From: Gyrodactylus bullatarudis
Taxonomy: Eukaryota > Platyhelminthes > Monogenea > Gyrodactylidea > Gyrodactylidae
Reading direction: 5' to 3'
DNA length: 64,000 nt
Assembly (NCBI GenBank): GCA_012064415.1
Contig: SSNU01000163.1
Location: 868,001 to 932,000 of the forward strand
The position numbers and the translations under genes were made by a program. Positions 1-13,600 of this stretch are shown piece after piece (within the stretch, counting starts at the first letter, position 1; every line of letters begins with the position of its first letter). The notes below the pieces were generated by a model. That model made no database searches, was not told where the DNA came from, and was given only the letters and a program-made list of their open reading frames with translations.

Positions 1-2109
1 ATGTTATCCTTCCATCATTGGCTACTGTATGCTGTCTTCTGACCCTCACACTGTACATCTATGCATTCAGTTGTTGTTAACTAGAGAAGACTATGTACTA
101 CTATTCTCCAATGGCCAGAATGCAAACTCTCATTGTGATTGGCTACCAGATTTTATACACCCATGATGTTGCATTGCATGAGAATAATATCCCTTGAAGA
201 CAATTAATAAAACTGACTAAATCGTAGTTTATATTGAGCTCTGGTTTAATCATCAACCTGATTTAACATTTGAAGAATTATTAGAATTATTAACTCATGC
301 AAATAAATGAAAAATCGCAATTTTATTTTTGAAAATGGAAAAATGGGCGGGGGGGGTTTAGTCCGGCTTCTTAGCATACAAAATAAAAGTTTCTTTTTTG
401 AATTTTTTTTCTTGTTATGAAAATACATTAGTTTTGAAAATATCTTTCAATATAAGCTAAAGTCGGGTTCCAACTCAACAAAAAATGGTACTAATTTATT
501 CATCTTTCATTAGAGAAATTTTTGTTGCATCGTCTTCGGTTTGGCTGGCTTTTTAAGTAGTGATCCTCTTTAATATCCAGATTCTAAACGATTTCGATTC
601 CTTTCTTCAATGAAGGTTTACGATTCTCCATTTCTTTGAAGATTTTCACAATAGTATTCAATAGCTTCAATCCTTGTACCCCATTTTGTAGTAAATGGAG
701 TTGGGGGCCTTTTCAAATCTGAGAGGAAATCTCTACGTGATTTATTTTTAATGGTGGCTGCCTTAACAGAGCCTAGGTAAGAAATTATTAAGATGGGAAA
801 CCGAGACGAAAGAGGACACAAAAGGATTGGAAAAAGGGGAATAAAGGGGAAACTAAAGATTGAAATCGCAAAATTATTTTGGAAACTAAAAGGTCTAGAG
901 AATTAATTTTGTGATATACATTTTTAAAAAACACAGTTGATAAGTTTTATATCAAAAATTGAAAATTTTTCACCCTACTCATAAAACAGCTCCGACGGAA
1001 TGACGCATGAGGATCTTTTTTTGTTTAAAATTGGATCTAAAGTCATGGAGGATACCAAATTTTAATCGATCGTTGGTTCAGTGGAAAAATTAATAAAAAC
1101 AAAAATATCTTTAGATCTAATGCAATTCTCACTGATCGTTGGTAAAAACCTACTCCCCATTATTCGAGTAAAAGAAATCAGTAAAATAATCTAAAAATAA
1201 AAATGAGATTTACAAAGTTGCAAGAAACAAAGAAGGTAGGTGTTCAATTTTTAAGGCGTTTACTCCTGTAAAATGCTTGCAATGTAAAAGCTATTCTTGT
1301 CTCTTGCATATTTTTGAGACACTTTTACCATTTGAAGAAAATGAAATTTCTTTGGACTGGGTGGCCATTGAGTTTCAGTTTCAACTGTATCCTTTCGTGG
1401 GAATTTCGCTAATTTCTGGCCACTAAAAATATTATTTTTATCAAATAACAGATTCTGCAATTGTTACATCAAGTTTTTTATCGTTACATCACTTGATTGG
1501 AAAGGGAGGAATGTCCTTTTAACTGATCTTTCACAATCTACTACGGATTTATTTAGGGGTATAATAAACAAGGAGAGAGGATTATCGGATTTGTTTACCC
1601 CACACACACGCACAAATTACACATGAAACCTAATTGCAAAAATATTGTAATTAACAATGATGATGTCTTATGTAATGCATTGAGTATCTCGAGAATTGAA
1701 TCTTCATTCCGCATTTTTTAACTTTGAAGTAGTGATATAGGAAGATACCCAAGGAAAATCGGTAAAGATTTTTTCTCACTGTGGGAAATCGACAGATTAT
1801 TTAAACTGCAGAAGAAAGAAAGACTTGTTCTGGAATTTACTTGATAATGTTTTTTCATATTACTTCAAATGGCCTGACTTCTTGGAAAAGAAAGAGACCA
1901 GAAGAGATATTTTTCTTATGAGTTTATGACTTGCTATCGTTAAACAAAGAATATATACTTAGAATTTCATAAAAATGCATGTCCAGACCATTGTTTCGTG
2001 AGAATTGTGCAAAATTTTTATTATTTTTCATATCGAGTTCGAATCAACTTGTAAGCTAAGTTTTTTTAAATACAAAAAGGCCGATATTCGACATTATCGA
2101 AATAAGACT
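1..2109. other. Left-edge intergenic DNA, no gene recognised
   Basis: AT-rich sequence with only short open frames on both strands. None has recognisable protein character, and I could not build a spliced gene from them. A short G homopolymer sits near 349-358, unusual in such AT-rich DNA. The 3' flank of the first carboxypeptidase gene begins at about 2110. Confidence 0.5.
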
Positions 2110-3995
2110 TTATTGATCATCATTCATTCTAGTATGGTAGTTCTTAATCCAGGCTTGGATTTCAGCCAACTCTTCAGCTCGAACTTTGACAACAGACTCT
2201 GGGTCTTTAGGATTGGAAGATCTTTAATTTAAAGAGATGAAAGAATGATATCGATTATGTATTGAACTTATAAAAATAGCTTACCTTATATCTAAATGAT
2301 GGGCACCCCCTTCAATCAATCTAACCTTGATTGAGTCGGAAGTTGAATTTTGAACCTTAAATTTGATATTTTAAAATCATACGAGGTCAAAGATCAATTC
2401 ACAACTCACGCAACCCTCAAGCCATGGATCAATGTCACCATTTGAGAAGAAAATATTGGAATATTTCGATAGAGCTAAAAAAAGTAAAAAGAACAGGAAT
2501 TGAATCTCGATAGTATAAACATTTCATATCAGAGTCAGTACGAATAAAGCTCTAACATGAGAATAGTATCAGAGTCTAATCTTTTTTTTCTCCACTCTCT
2601 AAATAATAAATGAGCTAATCTTGTTTTACAAGATTGTTCGAGATGATTCCATTGCTGGAAAAGATCTACATGCAAGATTTTCGAAGATTTCCCAAATCAT
2701 ACTTGGCATTGTCTAAAACAATTCTTGTCGATTGTGTATATTGAATAGGAATAAACTTACACTCCAAAGGAAATAGAGTTTTCAACTGGTTATCCCTTCT
2801 CATGACACCCCAGGTTTTCTTGCAGTATTTGTTGAGCTGATTCACACTAGGTGGAAGATTTGGAAGCATTCCTGTTGACGATTTCTGTCGATCATAGAGG
2901 TGAACTTCTGTGCATGACTGAAAATCCCAAGCGATGGCATCATAGCCAATGCCGCAGCCGATAATGTCGGAGCATTCGACATACTGAGATTTGTAATCAT
3001 AGCAATTCTTGTGGTCATCCTTTGGATAGATGACTGAAATTGCTTCTCTCAAACTCTCAACTGGGTCCTTTTTCGTGAGGGCAGCCTGACAGGAAACATT
3101 CATTGGATTGGCCGGCAATTCAGCAATGAGCATTGTCGGATAGGGGTAATTTGTCATGGCCATTGTAAAGAAGGCATTTCTAGCCCATTTCAGAATCCAG
3201 TCCCGTTCATCCTCCGATTTGATCAACTCGCATAACTGCATTTTTTCACTAATCTCTTTAAAGTTGTCTGATTTCATAAGTGCCTCAAAGCCATTCTTGA
3301 TTATATCAGGGCAGTTGCTGTTCGCTTTCCTGTAGACCTTTTATTCAGAAAATAAGAAGAAAATTTACTTCTGTTAGAGAATTTGTATAATCATGAATAT
3401 CGCCAAGACCTGAAACCCATTTGATTTGGGCACTTGAGGCAATGGCACCTTCCACAATATCTGGATATCTCATGCGCATATACGCCGATAATACACCGCC
3501 ATAACTTCCGCCAAAGGCAATAACTGGAGAGTTTTCAGCCTTGAATTTTTCCTTGATTTGTTTAATCATGTACACGTAATCAGCCAAGGTTTGTTCTATT
3601 GTCAGGTATTGTATAAAAGGTTTCTCTAGACTAAGTTCTCCAAATGGCATTGAGGCTCCGTAATAACGCTATAATTTCAGGAATTAGGAAGATAACCAGA
3701 TACTCACATGCTCACCAAAGACAACCAAAGCTTTGAGGGGAACAGCTACTTCAAACATAAAACCAGTGTTGTTATAAAAGACACCGATTTCTCCTTCATT
3801 GCCGCAATAAAATAGAATCGGTCCTTTTCCATCGAATTGAGAATCATCGTAAAAGTAGGTTTGCTCGAATTTATCTCCAGATATAGCAGAGAAGGAAAAA
3901 TGGTCAATGTATTGATTAACAATGCCTTTTTTGGGGGGCCATGGAATTTCAGAGTTTACCAAGCATATGAATAAAAAAACAGAAAAGAGCTTCAT
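2110..3995 (-). CDS. PRCP: Lysosomal Pro-X carboxypeptidase (S28), copy A
   Basis: Serine carboxypeptidase of family S28, which removes C-terminal residues after proline and normally acts in the lysosome or is secreted. I read six exons: 3708-3995, 3369-3668, 2761-3337, 2410-2474, 2285-2355 and 2110-2221. They join to 1413 bp, 470 residues, close to the usual family length. The N-terminus has a hydrophobic signal peptide (MKLFSVFLFICLVNS). Visible motifs are YFYD, FYCGNEGEI, FGEH/RYYG, the nucleophile motif GGSYGG, the acid motif NGDIDPW and the histidine motif GGAHHLD, so the catalytic triad is intact. One intron is only about 31 nt. A second copy lies upstream in the same orientation and has the same exon layout, so this is a tandem duplication. 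The family assignment is secure; the exact substrate is not known. Confidence 0.93.
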
Positions 3996-3999
3996 TCTC

Positions 4000-4480
4000 A
4001 GATATTTAAAACTGTTTCCCGATTTTAGTTAAACAAAATATATTTAGTTTTATCATATCTTTTTGTTTCTATAATCAAGAATTGGTCTGGGAGGAAATTA
4101 CTTTTCAAATTGATTTTTTCTTTAATTCTGAAAGTCATTATCTGGTACCATACAAACTTGACACAATCTGAATAGAAATCTCAATTCCCACAAAGCAACC
4201 GAACACCTTAAATGAATGAGGATCGGGAATTTCCTATCCAAAATTTTAAATTCAAATAGCATACTCAGAAGTAATGCTAATGCTCAAAGTGGTTGTTTAG
4301 AAGAAATATATTTTTATAACCTCGACAACTAATTTCGTATCTAGTGTTGCAGGAAAATCCATGGTCTAAACCCTCTTTAAGTTGGATTAAATCAAAGAAT
4401 TGTTATAAAAAAGGGAGAGAAATTCATGTTCTAAAGTTGCATTTATTGGCAGGCAAATTTAAATTTATAGAAAATATGGT
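4000..4480. other. Spacer between the tandem carboxypeptidase genes
   Basis: About 480 bp between the start codon of copy A and the stop codon of copy B. It should hold the copy A promoter and the copy B 3' end. I see no further gene. Confidence 0.5.
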
Positions 4481-6479
4481 TTATTCGTTCCTTTTGGCAT
4501 GGTTCTTGATCCACTTTTGGATTTCCACCAGTTCTTTCGAGCGAATCATTACAACGGATTGTGGATCTTTTGGATGAGATGATCTGTAGAGAGGAAACAT
4601 TATTTTAAAATATAGTTTATGTGTGTTTACTAGCAAGTAGATGGGATAACAAAATTAAATTATTAGACTTGCCTTAGATCAAGATGATGGGCACCTCCCT
4701 GGACAACGATCGACATTATGCTTCTGACTGGTGACTCTAGAATCTACAAAATGATTGTTATTTATCTAAAAATATATAAATATTAACATTGAAACCGATT
4801 GATCTTCCTGTAGTATGGGAGAAAAGCAGAAAAAGACTGAAACTGATGCAGTATTTAGCAGAATTCAATATGAGACATTGACATAAATTTAATCTACAGT
4901 TCATCGATTTTAATGTTTACAATAAAATAATGTAATCGTTACAAAGTTCAACCTGTTTCTTGTTTCAAAGTTCAAGAGATTTCACATAATTTTTAGCTTT
5001 CAAATAAAAAAAATATACAACTTCCAACTCACTCCCCCTTTCATCCATGGGTCAAGATTGCCATTGGAAAAGATTATGTTTGAGTATTTTTTCCAATCTA
5101 GGAAAAGAAAAAAGAGGAAAATCTTATTGCATTCTAAATGAGGATAGGGAATTATCTCTTGATTAGGATCAGTTTTCAAACAAAGTCATTCCTAGTCTCA
5201 ACTTATCACTCACTATTCAATGGGAAAAGCGTTTTGAGTTGATCTTCTCGTCTGACGACACCCCATCTGTTGCGGCAGTACTCGTCCACTTCTTTTCTTG
5301 TCAATGGCAGGAACGGGAACATGCCGATAGCTGACTTGGAATCATCGTATAGATGAATTTGAGTGCACGCTTGGAAATCCCAGGCTAGGGCATCATTTCC
5401 CAAACCACATCCAGTGATATCAGCACACTCAATGTACTGAACCTTGTAGTCATAGCAATTTTTTTCATTCTTTGTGTAGAGAATACCGACCGCTTCTCTT
5501 AAACCCTCAACCGGGTCCTTCATCTTGAGAGCTGCCTCACAAGACACATTGACAGGATTACCAGGCAGAACTGACATGAAGGAGGTTGGATATGGATAAT
5601 CCATCATGCTCATCATAACGAAAGCATTTCTAGCCCATTTGACCATCCATTTGAGTTCCTTATCTGAGGTTATTTCACTGCAGAGTTGCATTTTTTCACT
5701 TATTCCCTTGTAGTCTTTACTGTTAATGATTGAATCAAAGGCTGACTTGAAAAGTGTAGGGCACTTTTCATTAGCACTTTGGTAGTCCTATGAGTTAATC
5801 ATCAAGTTATCGTGGAAATGGGAAACAAGCGTATTTAATCAAGTCAACTTACTTCAGTGATACTTTCGAAAAAAGTTCCCAAATTTTTATCTCCAGATGT
5901 CCAATAGAGAGGAGAGCTGGCTGATAGGGCACCTTCAACAATATCAGGGTATCTCATGCGCATGTAAGCAGCCAACTCGCCACCGTAACTTCCACCAAAA
6001 GCGATAACAGGAGAATCATAAGCTTTGAACTTTTGTCTGATTTCTTTCAGCATGTAAACATAGTCAGCTAGGGCTTGCTCTACCGAAAGAAATTGAATAT
6101 AAGGCTGTTTAAAACTTTCTTCGAAAGGTAGTGAAGTTCCATAATAACGCTAAAAATGGTTAAAATGAGTCAGATATGAACTAACGTGTTCTCCAAAAAC
6201 TATAAGACCTTTAAGAACTGGAGCAATTTCGAACATGAATCCAGTATTATTGTAAAATGATTCAATAGGACCTTCATTGCCGCAGTAGAAGAGGATGGGA
6301 CCAGTGCCATCAAAGTATTTATCTTCGTACAAATATTTTTGATTGAATTTCAGGCCAGATAAGGAAGAAAATGAAAAGTGATCAATTATTTGTTTGATAG
6401 AACCTTCCTTTGGAGGCCATGTAATATCTGAATTGACCAGAGTTAATGAAAGAGTAAGAATCAGGAGTAAAAGTCTCAT
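4481..6479 (-). CDS. PRCP: Lysosomal Pro-X carboxypeptidase (S28), copy B
   Basis: Paralogue of the neighbouring copy A with the same six-exon structure. Approximate exons are 6186-6479, 5854-6149, 5209-5787, 5031-5101, 4675-4744 and 4481-4584. The start is MRLLLLILTLSLTLVNS, a good signal peptide. The motifs FYCGNEGPI, GGSYGG (nucleophile), NGNLDPW (acid) and GGAHHLD (histidine) are all present, so the enzyme should be active. One oddity is that the intron after the HHLDLR segment appears to use a GC donor (gcaagt) near 4675, where copy A uses GT. The two copies differ throughout, so the duplication is not recent. The start codon lies about 127 bp from the tafazzin start on the other strand, which suggests a shared promoter. 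Confidence 0.92.
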
Positions 6480-6606
6480 TTTGAATTGAAACTGTGCAAC
6501 ATTCAGTTAAATCAACCAAACAAAACAAAAAAGATTTCGAGGTTTGAATATGTCAGCTTTAGTTTTTCATTTCAATTGAAAATTTTCTCCAGAAACATTA
6601 AGTTTT

Positions 6607-7626
6607 ATGTTCTCGAACTTGTCTTTCTCTAAATGGTTCCAACTTTGTTCCATTAATGAAATTCCCAGAGATTTGGCATTTCTTCTTCATAATAATTATA
6701 AACAGTTTTCTTTATTACGACGAATTGGCGAGCACTTGTCAATCTCACTCTTGACTACATGCACTAAACTCTTACTAAGTCGTCATTATGTCAAGGTTAT
6801 TAACCGAGAAAGATTTATGGACTTGGTTTATCATCGTCCTAACTACGTCCCTCTCATCACTATTGCTAATCATCATTCCTGCATGGATGATTTCCTATTA
6901 TTTTCGGCCATTTTATCGATGAGGAATTTACTTGATGTTGACAAATTGCGATGGTCCATTACTGCAACTGATATTTGTTTTCGCAATCCATTCAGTACAC
7001 AGCTCTTCAAGTTGGGCAAAGGAATCCCCGTTTTTCGCACGGTATTCAATGAAACTCTAACGGAAAAACAAATCACCGGTCTTGGCGTACATCAAGAGTC
7101 AATGACATTTGCTTCTGAGCTCCTAAAGGATGGTGAATGGGTTCATTTATATCCTCAAGGTCGAATTATTATGCCTTATGAACGAGATAACGAGACGAAT
7201 TTTAGGTTACGATGGGGTACTGGACGTCTTATGGCAGAAAATCCCAATGCTATAATTGTTCCAATTTATCATATTGGAGCAGATAATATTGCTCCATTAG
7301 ACACGCCCTATACTAAATCGCTTATTAGACAATTTTATAATGGCAATGAGCATTATACAATTGTCATTGGAAATCCTATAGAATATGACAGAAGTAAATT
7401 TAAACTAACATCAGATCCAGTGGAAAACGAAAATATTTACGCTCAACTCACGCAAATTGCTCAATCTCATTTATTCAAGTTGAAAGAGAGGGCTGAGCAA
7501 TTACATTTAGAACATATCAGAGAGACTAAATCGAATCCTACTTCTTTTAGCAGTAGTAGCAGTAATGAGGATATCGATTTTTCAAATTCCAGACCCAGTG
7601 TAAATGAGAAATCAAAGAGAGACTGA
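6607..7626 (+). CDS. TAZ: Tafazzin, cardiolipin acyltransferase
   Basis: Mitochondrial phospholipid-lysophospholipid transacylase that remodels cardiolipin. The 339-residue frame carries the acyltransferase HX4D motif (NHHSCMDD, about residues 87-94). It also has the tafazzin-type segments RWSITATDICF, FKLGKGIPVFR, GEWVHLYPQGR and RWGTGRLMAENP, followed by VPIYHIGADN. The C-terminus after about residue 300 is Ser/Asn-rich and probably disordered. The gene is a single uninterrupted exon, unlike all its long neighbours, so a retrocopy origin is possible. It has no disabling mutations. It is head to head with carboxypeptidase copy B and ends about 53 bp from the convergent HYLS1-like stop. Confidence 0.93.
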   Translation: MFSNLSFSKWFQLCSINEIPRDLAFLLHNNYKQFSLLRRIGEHLSISLLTTCTKLLLSRHYVKVINRERFMDLVYHRPNYVPLITIANHHSCMDDFLLFSAILSMRNLLDVDKLRWSITATDICFRNPFSTQLFKLGKGIPVFRTVFNETLTEKQITGLGVHQESMTFASELLKDGEWVHLYPQGRIIMPYERDNETNFRLRWGTGRLMAENPNAIIVPIYHIGADNIAPLDTPYTKSLIRQFYNGNEHYTIVIGNPIEYDRSKFKLTSDPVENENIYAQLTQIAQSHLFKLKERAEQLHLEHIRETKSNPTSFSSSSSNEDIDFSNSRPSVNEKSKRD

Positions 7627-7679
7627 GAGAATGATAATTATCATTATTTTATTCGATTTTAAATATTATTAGAATATTA

Positions 7680-10600
7680 TTATTCTGTACCATCATCTTC
7701 CAGATATTCATCCAAATCCTATAGAGAAAGTGAATTAAAACCTATTAGAATTTTTTTTGTAAATAATAATTGTAAATATAAAATATATATATAATTGTGG
7801 TATTCTCTATTCTGTATAGTATACTACAGTCGATATACGCCAAATATATACACTGTATATTTAAACTACAAGGTTATGTGAATAAAAAAAAACCAAGTAT
7901 TGCTTACTAATATTTCTTCGGTCGTGTCATTTCTCTTGATAGCCTCACGACTTTTAATGCAATGCAAGTCATTTAATTCCAGGTTCGAATTGTTTAGACT
8001 GTGAAAGCTTATCGATTTACAAGTGGTCCGTTCACTTTTGTTGCTATAATCATTGGATGACATTAGCTTCTTGTAAACATCAGAATTGATTGGCATCTCA
8101 ATCACCTAAAGAACGTTTGAGTAAAAATTTATTCCTCATGTAATAACAATAATAATAATAACATTGTACTATTCAAGATATTGAATTGTTTCTTGAACAT
8201 TATTCTTGTAGTCCATAGAGGATATTTTTGCATTTGAGAGTGACAAGAGAAACTTTTGTTTTAAATTCTATAAATATTTCATGAGGAAAAAAAGTATTTG
8301 CAGTACACATACATATTCTGAATCAAGTATATTATTGTGGTGATACAGATAGAGAAAAATAGAACCCTCTCATGAAAGAATTACTTGGATTTCAATTTAA
8401 AGTTTCACTAAAAACTATTTCTATGAAAAATTAGAAAAAAATCTATTGATTCCAAACCATGGTGATGAAAGTTATGAATATTACATCAGATAAATAAATA
8501 GGCAGACGTGATGTGTAAAGCCTAGCGGAGAAGATGGTCTTGTCTATGGTTTCCCATCACGATATAATATAAACTGACACACAAATTGAACATTACACTA
8601 CTAGGTTGAAACTAACTCAACTCAAATTAAAAATTACATAGAGATCGGTAATTTTTTTACCCGATAGAGTCGAGGAAATTAATCGATTGATTCGAATAGG
8701 AAGACGGGATTTTGAATGGAAAAAAATAGTATTGGGTGAATTCAGGTTGTCTCTTGTGACGTGATCATGTGATGAACAAAGTTTAGACATTAATTAATGA
8801 AAAGAGAATACTTTTTCTTCTAAGCAATTCCTTCTTCCAAAAATGTTTGAAGTCTTCAACTAAAAAAGGGCAATTGAATTCTTTATTGATCAGGTAAACA
8901 TTTAACCCGAGGAAGGATAAAAAAATCCGATTTGCTCGGAAAAAAGATTACAAGGAAGACTTATTCTATTCTATTATGTAGTAATTGTAGTTGTAAAATT
9001 CATCGAACAATTTTGGCGCAAATTCAAAAATTGCAAAGTTCCAGAAAATATTTTCTCTCACAAAATGAAATAAATTCTTGTCTGAGAAAAAGACTAGGAT
9101 GATTATAGAAATTTGCATCACCCTTATCCATAGATATATATATATTGTAAAGTTTATAATTATTTTAATTGTTGACGTAGATATTGATTTTCTGTAATAT
9201 TATTTTGACTATTAGTCCAAGGTAACAATTCCTACCAATGAATGAAAGAGATAGACAGAGAGAATCAACTTTAAATAAGCCAAGAAGGAAAATTCTCAAG
9301 AAAAGGAGACACAACTATGTGTCAATTAGTCGTATACCTTCCAAGGAATCTATAGGTGCAAGAGATTCTTTAGACTATTCCACAAATTGTGACAGGCAAG
9401 AAAGGAAGAACTCCTGAAAAAAACCAGTCTTCTTACACGCTTCTACTGAATGTTCTAAAATTTTTCAATTGAAAAACATTTATGCCTCAAAACTATTTTG
9501 ATAATCATTTTAAATTTCTATAGTCCATAAAATTTTCCATCTTACCCTTTCAACTTTGTTTCTGAATACAACCAAATTAGGGCTTACAATTTTTTCTTGA
9601 AACCATCTTTAACTATTTGGAAGTTAATGAGAAGTGAACAAAATCTGGGTCATATAGTCATAGTTTTAAAGGAGTCTCTTGCTAACCTGCATTTTTTTCC
9701 TAATTGAATTTCTCAACTTTTGATGGGTCTTTTCATGTGGTGGCGGAGTCCTTTTCCATTCTTCCACGTACTTTTGATGGAGGCGTATTGGATCATGAAT
9801 CTTTAGTCTTGATCCCGGCCTTAAGCTCGATTTCATCAGGGGCATTGAAATTATTTGTGCGGTGGTAGACTGATTAGTTGGCGCTGTCATTGGTCTCCTT
9901 GGTTTCTCGTCGCTGAAATCTCTTGACCCCTACAAAATATGAATTATATTTGAGTCAAAATCAAAGTGATCTTTTCCAGGCGTGAGAAAACATTGCCCAC
10001 ACATCGAAAAGTTACAGATAAGTGGCAGTTTATCGTCTCAACAATTTTACAAAATTGTTTGCTAAATTAATTTTGAAGCTATTCCAAATTTTTAACATAG
10101 TCAAAACATTATCTTGACAGATTTAAAAATGAGGAAAGTTTTGAGGGTTTGGAAACCGAAAAAATACCGTACATGACCCCCTAGGTTTCTTTCTTAAACT
10201 ACTACCAAGTTTGTGAAAGAAGAAAAAATCTATACCAAGAACCCTTACATAAGAATAATCATTTGAACTGTTCATACTGAAGGTATCATTGTAATTGGAG
10301 TTTGCATTTGATTTTTCATGAACTCCAGTCGGCCTCATATTCGAGAGGGCATTGATAACCTGGTCTAGGCTGTGGTCTTTGGAAGAATTTTGATTGTTGT
10401 TACAGTCATTCCCAGGTGAGGCTAGGCATTTCTTGTCGTTCCTCTTTGCCTTTTCCAGAGCTAATTCCGAGGATTTGGGATCTCTTTCCCTCTCAATGTA
10501 CTTGAAGTTGTCGTTGACTTTCTTCTGTAAAATAATTATTTATCGATTGATTATACTAATTTTGCATTCGAAGAGTAAAGAGAGATGTCAAATGATGATT

Positions 10601-13600
10601 CACAACACACAGTGAAAGAGAGATACAGAGAGATCCTTACAACACAAGTTATCTTAAGAGTTTATTGATCATTAAAAAATTTTTAAATGTATTATTACTT
10701 TGTACATTGAACATGCATTGAATCTTCTAACCTTCTCAATGGTAATTACTAATTACTAAGCCTACACAAAGTTGTACCAGAAAGTAAAGTCCTCTCCAAA
10801 AGAGAGCCTCCACAAAAGTTTTTCCAAACTTGCTATTTTATCTAATTTTTTTCCCGATAAATTATCCATTGGTAAATTCAAGGTTGTATATGAGACCATA
10901 TGTCATTAAAATTTCAACTTGAAATGAAATAACCGTTTGTATTAACTGTGAATGTGTTAGTTGGAAGATGGGAATTTAAAATCTCTTTACAGAAACTCCG
11001 AAGTTGAATTTGATAAAGATTTTTTGAAATCTAAATCATGATTACTACTTCCACTAAATGGATCATGAGTTGATTCCAAAGTTTAGAGAGTGATCAGAAG
11101 TTGATTTTTAGGATCATGAAATTAGTGATAGGGATCTTGGAGTGTATCATTTATATTAACCCTCTCACAATTTTTATAAAAACCAAAATTTAGCTATGAA
11201 GATACCAAGTTATTTGGCCAAAATTATTACTAATGCAAGTTCCCATTGTGGGCTTCAATTTAAACTTTAATTGATCCAGAAACCTATCATACTGGTAGAG
11301 TTATCAAGGTTCAAAAAAATTGGAAAATAGACGTTTATGTCCATCGTCACCGAAAGGGTTAACGTTGACTAGTTTCTTTGGTTCTTGAAATGTGCAAGAT
11401 TTCATCTACTCAAGGCTGTATTAATTAAGATGTACTATAGAGAAATAAATAAATATACCTCTGGTTCAAAAATAAAAACATTGATTCCTCACAAGAACGT
11501 ATGAATGAATCAATAAATAAAGTAGTAGATAAGAAGGTGTATATTTGAATAAATAAGTACAATTATAGTCTAATGCATATATGTAATAGTATTGGATTTA
11601 TATTTTTTTTCAAATCAAGAGATCACATGACTTTGCACATGTAAATTCTCATTTGCTGTTGCGGAAAATATTCCAATATACACAACTAAACAACTAACTG
11701 AAGAGAAATGTAATTTATAACTTTTCTGGCAAATATCAGGGTTATATGGAACCTTGATAATAATTTAGTCTTTAACGATGTTTATTCACCGGATTTATAA
11801 TACAGAATAGTTAAACATGTTAAAGCTTGCTCATATATTTTAGTGAAATTAGAGTACTCAGGTTATTCTTGAGTATGGAAACACCACACCCAAAACTTGT
11901 TTCAACAAAACAATAATCGGACATGAAATTAGAGAACAGTTGCCCCCTCTTATTTCTCTCAAAGTTTACTTTGAATCGTGTTGGTCTTTTAATCTAATCG
12001 ATGACATGAAAACTCACTTGTTTTCATTTCATCGATGTTAAAAAGCCCTTAGTCTCTTTGTCACTCAGAAAAATTAGTGCAAAACAAGAGGGGGCAAATG
12101 TTCTATAGACTAGCCCAATGATCAAGTGGATTGTATGATGTAATTCCGAAGTAAACCTCATCTATAGCTATTAATAAAGTATAATAAAAAATTAAGTTAA
12201 CCCTGAATCAGATACTTACGTAAGGAAAAATTCTTCAATTTTGAATTTAAAAGGATTGAAAGGAAAAATTTAGGCTCTTATTCACCTTTTCCGCTTGCTG
12301 CAACATCATCTCTGAAGGGAAACATCTTCAACTCAAGAGAGATGAAGTTTTGAATTCTCTTGATGAGTATTTTGGACAGAAACACCAAGAATTTTGGAAC
12401 AGAGGCATAGATATACTCTTAAAAAGAAGTGTGTAGAAAGATTATTTTGAGAACTTTTCACACAACCTAACAAAAAGTCAATCATGACATTATTTCATGA
12501 AACCCTGTATTAATTAAACATTAATTTTTTATTAATATTCATGTTTAAATTTTATTACATATCACAATCCATATTCGTGTAGATTGATCATTCTATAGAT
12601 GTCAAGGTATTAAAAGCTATTCAGTTGATTTACAGCCAAAACTATTCTTACCTTGTTTACTATTTTAAAAAATTAATTTTTCTCTCCAAATTGTCAGGAT
12701 CATGAAAAAATGTACTGAAAATGATGTATTAAATTCGAGAAAAATAAGGCCAAAATTTCAAGAAGGCTCCACTTCTCAAAAATTGCGTTTAATTTGAATT
12801 ATGAGATGCAAATTTCGAATTAAAAATACAAGAAATTTTTTATCATTGAGGTGAATAGAACAATTTAAATTCTCCAAAATTTTGATATCAATCCTTGAAA
12901 AATAATAAATTTGACCTATTTTGGGAATTGTTTTTTTATTATTCAAACATATACTTATTTTTATGGTGGGGTTTATTCCAAAAAACACCCCAAGAAATTA
13001 TTTTTTCCGAAAATAACCCCAAAGGAAATATTTTACCAAAAATCACCGAAAGCAAAAATTTTGAAGGAATGACCCCAAAAATCAGCGTAAAATTTTACAT
13101 CAGAAAATATTGATGAGAAAAATATAAATTTTGAAAAATTTCAAAACTTTCCCTAGTGTAATTATTCTTTTTTTTCAAAATACCCCTCCCTATTATGGAA
13201 AGCAGCTAGAGCAGAAGACGAGGATTCGTTTACCTTAGTTATGGACCAGATCTCGAAAATCAACAAAAATTTTGCATTTCCTAAAAGTCACTTTGAAATT
13301 TTATCTTCTAATATTGCTAAATCATTGAATGCAAGTCTAGAGAAAAACATCGGTTCGATATCACAATTTCGTATATGAATTTATTGTCGGATAAATTCTT
13401 AGAACGACTTAACTTCTATTCAAAGATTGAAATTTTTCCTTTGGCGGGATTTTGGAATTATGGTACTCGAAGAATATTTTTTTGATGACTCTGCGAAGAG
13501 AAAATAGTAAGTTCTCATCAATCAGTTTTAGGTTACAATAGTTTTTTGCCTGCATGGAACTCACTAATTCTAAAAGTACTTTAGCTAGTTTGATCAACAG

